Assembly: GCF_024628725.1 (NCBI RefSeq)
Contig: NZ_CP102409.1
Location: 1,335,001-1,399,000, forward strand
Direction of reading: 5' to 3'
DNA length: 64,000 bases
From: Ruegeria sp. YS9
GTDB taxonomy: Bacteria; Pseudomonadota; Alphaproteobacteria; Rhodobacterales; Rhodobacteraceae
In this document: positions 62,263 through 64,000 of the stretch, piece by piece
Layout: the number at the start of each line of letters is the position of its first letter
Position numbering within the stretch: the stretch's first letter is position 1
Position numbers and translations under genes: made by a program
The notes under the pieces: model-generated
What the model saw: only the letters and a program-made list of their open reading frames with translations
What the model was told of the DNA's origin: nothing
The model's database searches: none

Positions 62263-64000
62263 ATGAACTCGGACGTGCGATCAGGCTGGTCAAAGCTGCT
62301 GAAACCGTTTCGCGGCGCCCCGTTGGGGTGGCGGCTGCGGCTGGCTGTTCTTGTTTTGATGGTGGCAACAATCGCAACGGTTTGGACCACCAACCGCTTG
62401 TTGACTGACAGGTTCACCGAATCCACCCGCAACCGGGCCGAGCTGCGCCTTGCGCTGTATTCCGGCAATTTGCTGAGCGAACTGCGCCGCAACTCGATCG
62501 TGCCCCAGTTGCTGGCGCGGGACCCGACCCTGATTTCGGCACTGCAATCCAGGGACTATTCGCTGTCGACGCAGCGTTTGATTTCGTTCGTAGAGGAAAT
62601 CGGTGCGGCGTCGTTGATGCTGTTGGATGGAGACGGGCGAACGGTTGCGGCGACGGACCGGAACAGGCTGGGTGAGGCGCACCGGAATATTCCTTATTTT
62701 GTGGACGCGATCCGGTCAAATGCGACGATCTTTTCCGTTATTCCCAAGGAATCCGGCGGATACAGCTTTGTCTATTCCCGCCGGCTTGAAAACAGCGCGG
62801 AAATACTTGGCGTGATCGTTGTCGAAGTTGATCTGCAAAAGTTTGAACAGGCATGGGCCGGTATTTCGGATGCGGTGATGGTCACTGACAGCACCGGAAC
62901 CATCATTCTGTCCACCGAACCGCGCTGGCGGGGTCTGGATGAGGGGGCGGCCCTGCTGCGTCAACCGCCGCAAGGGGCGATCCAGCGGGCCATTCGCGCA
63001 ACGACCGACTGGACCGCTTTGCCGCCTGACGCCTACCTTCAAGGCGAGGCGGTAATGCGTCTGGAAACCCGCATCCCGTTCCGCGGCTGGCAAATGACAT
63101 CATTCACGACCTATGCCTCGATCCGCGAGAAAGTGAACAGCGTTCTGGCGCTCGAGATCATGGGCTTTGCGATTCTTCTGGCGCTGGCGTTCTACGCGCT
63201 GAGCCGACGCGCGACGTTGCGCATGACCCTGTTTCAGCGCGAGTCGGCAGAGCTTCGCGCATTGAACGCCAGGCTACAGCGGGAAATCGCTGAGCGCGAA
63301 CGGGTTGAAAAGACGTTGGATTTGGCCGAACAGACCCTTGCCCAAAGCTCGAAACTTGCTGCTCTGGGTGAGATGTCAGCGGCCGTCAGTCACGAGCTGA
63401 ATCAACCGCTGGCTGCAATGAAAACCTATCTGGCCGGTGCCCGTCTGCTGTTGCGTCGAAACCGGCCGGAAGAAGCGTTGGCAAGTTTTGGGCGCATCGA
63501 TGGCCTGATTGAACGGATGGGGGCGATTACGCGGCAGCTCAAATCTTACGCCCGCAAGGGGGCGGATGCGTTTTCACCTGTAAATCTTGGCGAAGCGCTG
63601 GCCTCGGCCTTGTCGATGATGGAACCGCAGCTGCGCCAGCGCCATGTGAAGATCACCCAGATCCTGCCGGAAGAACCGGTGGTGGTGATGGGGGACCGGA
63701 TGCGGATCGAGCAGGTGATGGTCAACCTCTTGCGCAATGCGCTGGACGCCACCAAATCAGTGGCAGAGCCGGATGTGGAAATCATCCTGGCGGCGGGTGA
63801 CACGGCTGTGCTGACCGTGCGCGACAACGGGCATGGGATCGAAGATATCGAGAACCTGTTCGAACCGTTCTATACCACCAAACAACCCGGAGATGGAGTT
63901 GGGCTGGGGCTTGCCATCTCGTCGGGGATCGTGAACGACCATGGGGGACGGCTGACTGCGCGCAACGGCCAATACGGCGGTGCGGTGTTTGAAATGCAGT
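62263..64000 (+). CDS. DctB-like sensor histidine kinase, 5' part, runs off the window
   Basis: The frame is open from the ATG at 62263 to the right edge (579 codons). A first membrane helix lies near residues 24-43, a periplasmic sensor domain at about 45-290, and a second helix near 294-315. A coiled linker with LRALNARLQREIAERERVE is next, then the H-box with H377 (AVSHELNQP), N-box (VMVNLLRNALDA), G1 (RDNGHGIED), F-box (FEPFYTTK) and G2 (GVGLGLAIS). The layout and sensor size match DctB, and the HATPase domain resembles that at the left end. The gene starts 36 bases after purQ, so its transcription may continue from the purine unit. The partner regulator is probably just outside. Confidence 0.88.
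   Translation, partial: MNSDVRSGWSKLLKPFRGAPLGWRLRLAVLVLMVATIATVWTTNRLLTDRFTESTRNRAELRLALYSGNLLSELRRNSIVPQLLARDPTLISALQSRDYSLSTQRLISFVEEIGAASLMLLDGDGRTVAATDRNRLGEAHRNIPYFVDAIRSNATIFSVIPKESGGYSFVYSRRLENSAEILGVIVVEVDLQKFEQAWAGISDAVMVTDSTGTIILSTEPRWRGLDEGAALLRQPPQGAIQRAIRATTDWTALPPDAYLQGEAVMRLETRIPFRGWQMTSFTTYASIREKVNSVLALEIMGFAILLALAFYALSRRATLRMTLFQRESAELRALNARLQREIAERERVEKTLDLAEQTLAQSSKLAALGEMSAAVSHELNQPLAAMKTYLAGARLLLRRNRPEEALASFGRIDGLIERMGAITRQLKSYARKGADAFSPVNLGEALASALSMMEPQLRQRHVKITQILPEEPVVVMGDRMRIEQVMVNLLRNALDATKSVAEPDVEIILAAGDTAVLTVRDNGHGIEDIENLFEPFYTTKQPGDGVGLGLAISSGIVNDHGGRLTARNGQYGGAVFEMQ

Noticed and set aside
1..64000. CRISPR arrays, insertion sequences or integrated islands
   Set aside because: No array of regular repeats, no transposase and no direct-repeat-flanked segment next to the tRNA genes was seen. 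Gene content is uniform housekeeping.

Overview
The window is a chromosomal segment of an alphaproteobacterium, almost certainly a marine Rhodobacterales (Roseobacter-group) relative of Ruegeria or Phaeobacter. This is inferred from gene content and signals, without a database search. The clues are a LexA box of the alphaproteobacterial form GTTC-N7-GTTC before uvrA, a DUF1476 (ATP synthase zeta) gene, a ZauP-ZapA pair, a TRAP C4-dicarboxylate transporter with DctB/DctD, a valine catabolism set, a fused indolepyruvate oxidoreductase, and an endolysin-holin pair of the gene transfer agent (GTA) type. Nearly everything is housekeeping. There is no prophage, insertion sequence, CRISPR array or rRNA operon.

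Layout. 1-5.5 kb: 3' end of dctB, dctD, then dctPQM. 5.5-13 kb: glycosyltransferase, tpiA, an IscA/SufA-type protein, a small lipoprotein candidate, sufT, an NfeD-stomatin pair, a nucleoside hydrolase, tgt and a small secreted protein. 13-21 kb: lon, an amino acid permease, three tRNA genes (Val, Asp, Asp), uvrA and a small membrane protein. 21-30 kb: valine catabolism (mmsB, hydroxyisobutyryl-CoA hydrolase, acyl-CoA dehydrogenase; later mmsA with a divergent LysR gene), separated by a YbdK-type ligase, a methyltransferase, a fasciclin protein and an L,D-transpeptidase. 30-37 kb: CBS protein, coaD, two gap genes, a 47-residue membrane protein, a DUF808 protein and tkt. 37-44 kb: zauP-zapA-mliC, then purL-bolA-small membrane protein-grxD, then an MscS channel. 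44-49 kb: a probable small RNA, a LysR gene and the indolepyruvate oxidoreductase. 49-56 kb: acyltransferase, murI, argC, ccmE, the GTA-type endolysin and holin, ccmF, ccmH. 56-64 kb: enoyl-CoA hydratase, a betaine/homocysteine methyltransferase with an unusual leader, DUF1476, purC, marC, purS, an alcohol dehydrogenase, purQ, and the 5' part of a second DctB-like kinase running off the window.

Themes. Central carbon flow (dct, tpiA, two gap genes, tkt) carries signs of shared control: palindromes of the form GTTAGCGCTAAC lie before both gap genes. The dctD product lacks the sigma-54 contact loop, and the dctP leader carries tandem GTGCG-N6-CGCAC palindromes but no -24/-12 promoter. Iron-sulfur and thiol functions recur (IscA/SufA-type, SufT, BolA-Grx4). 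The least expected features are the GTA-type lysis pair inside the cytochrome c maturation genes, a short RNA with an anti-Shine-Dalgarno motif behind an RpoH-like promoter, and a leader before the methyltransferase gene with competing pairings.
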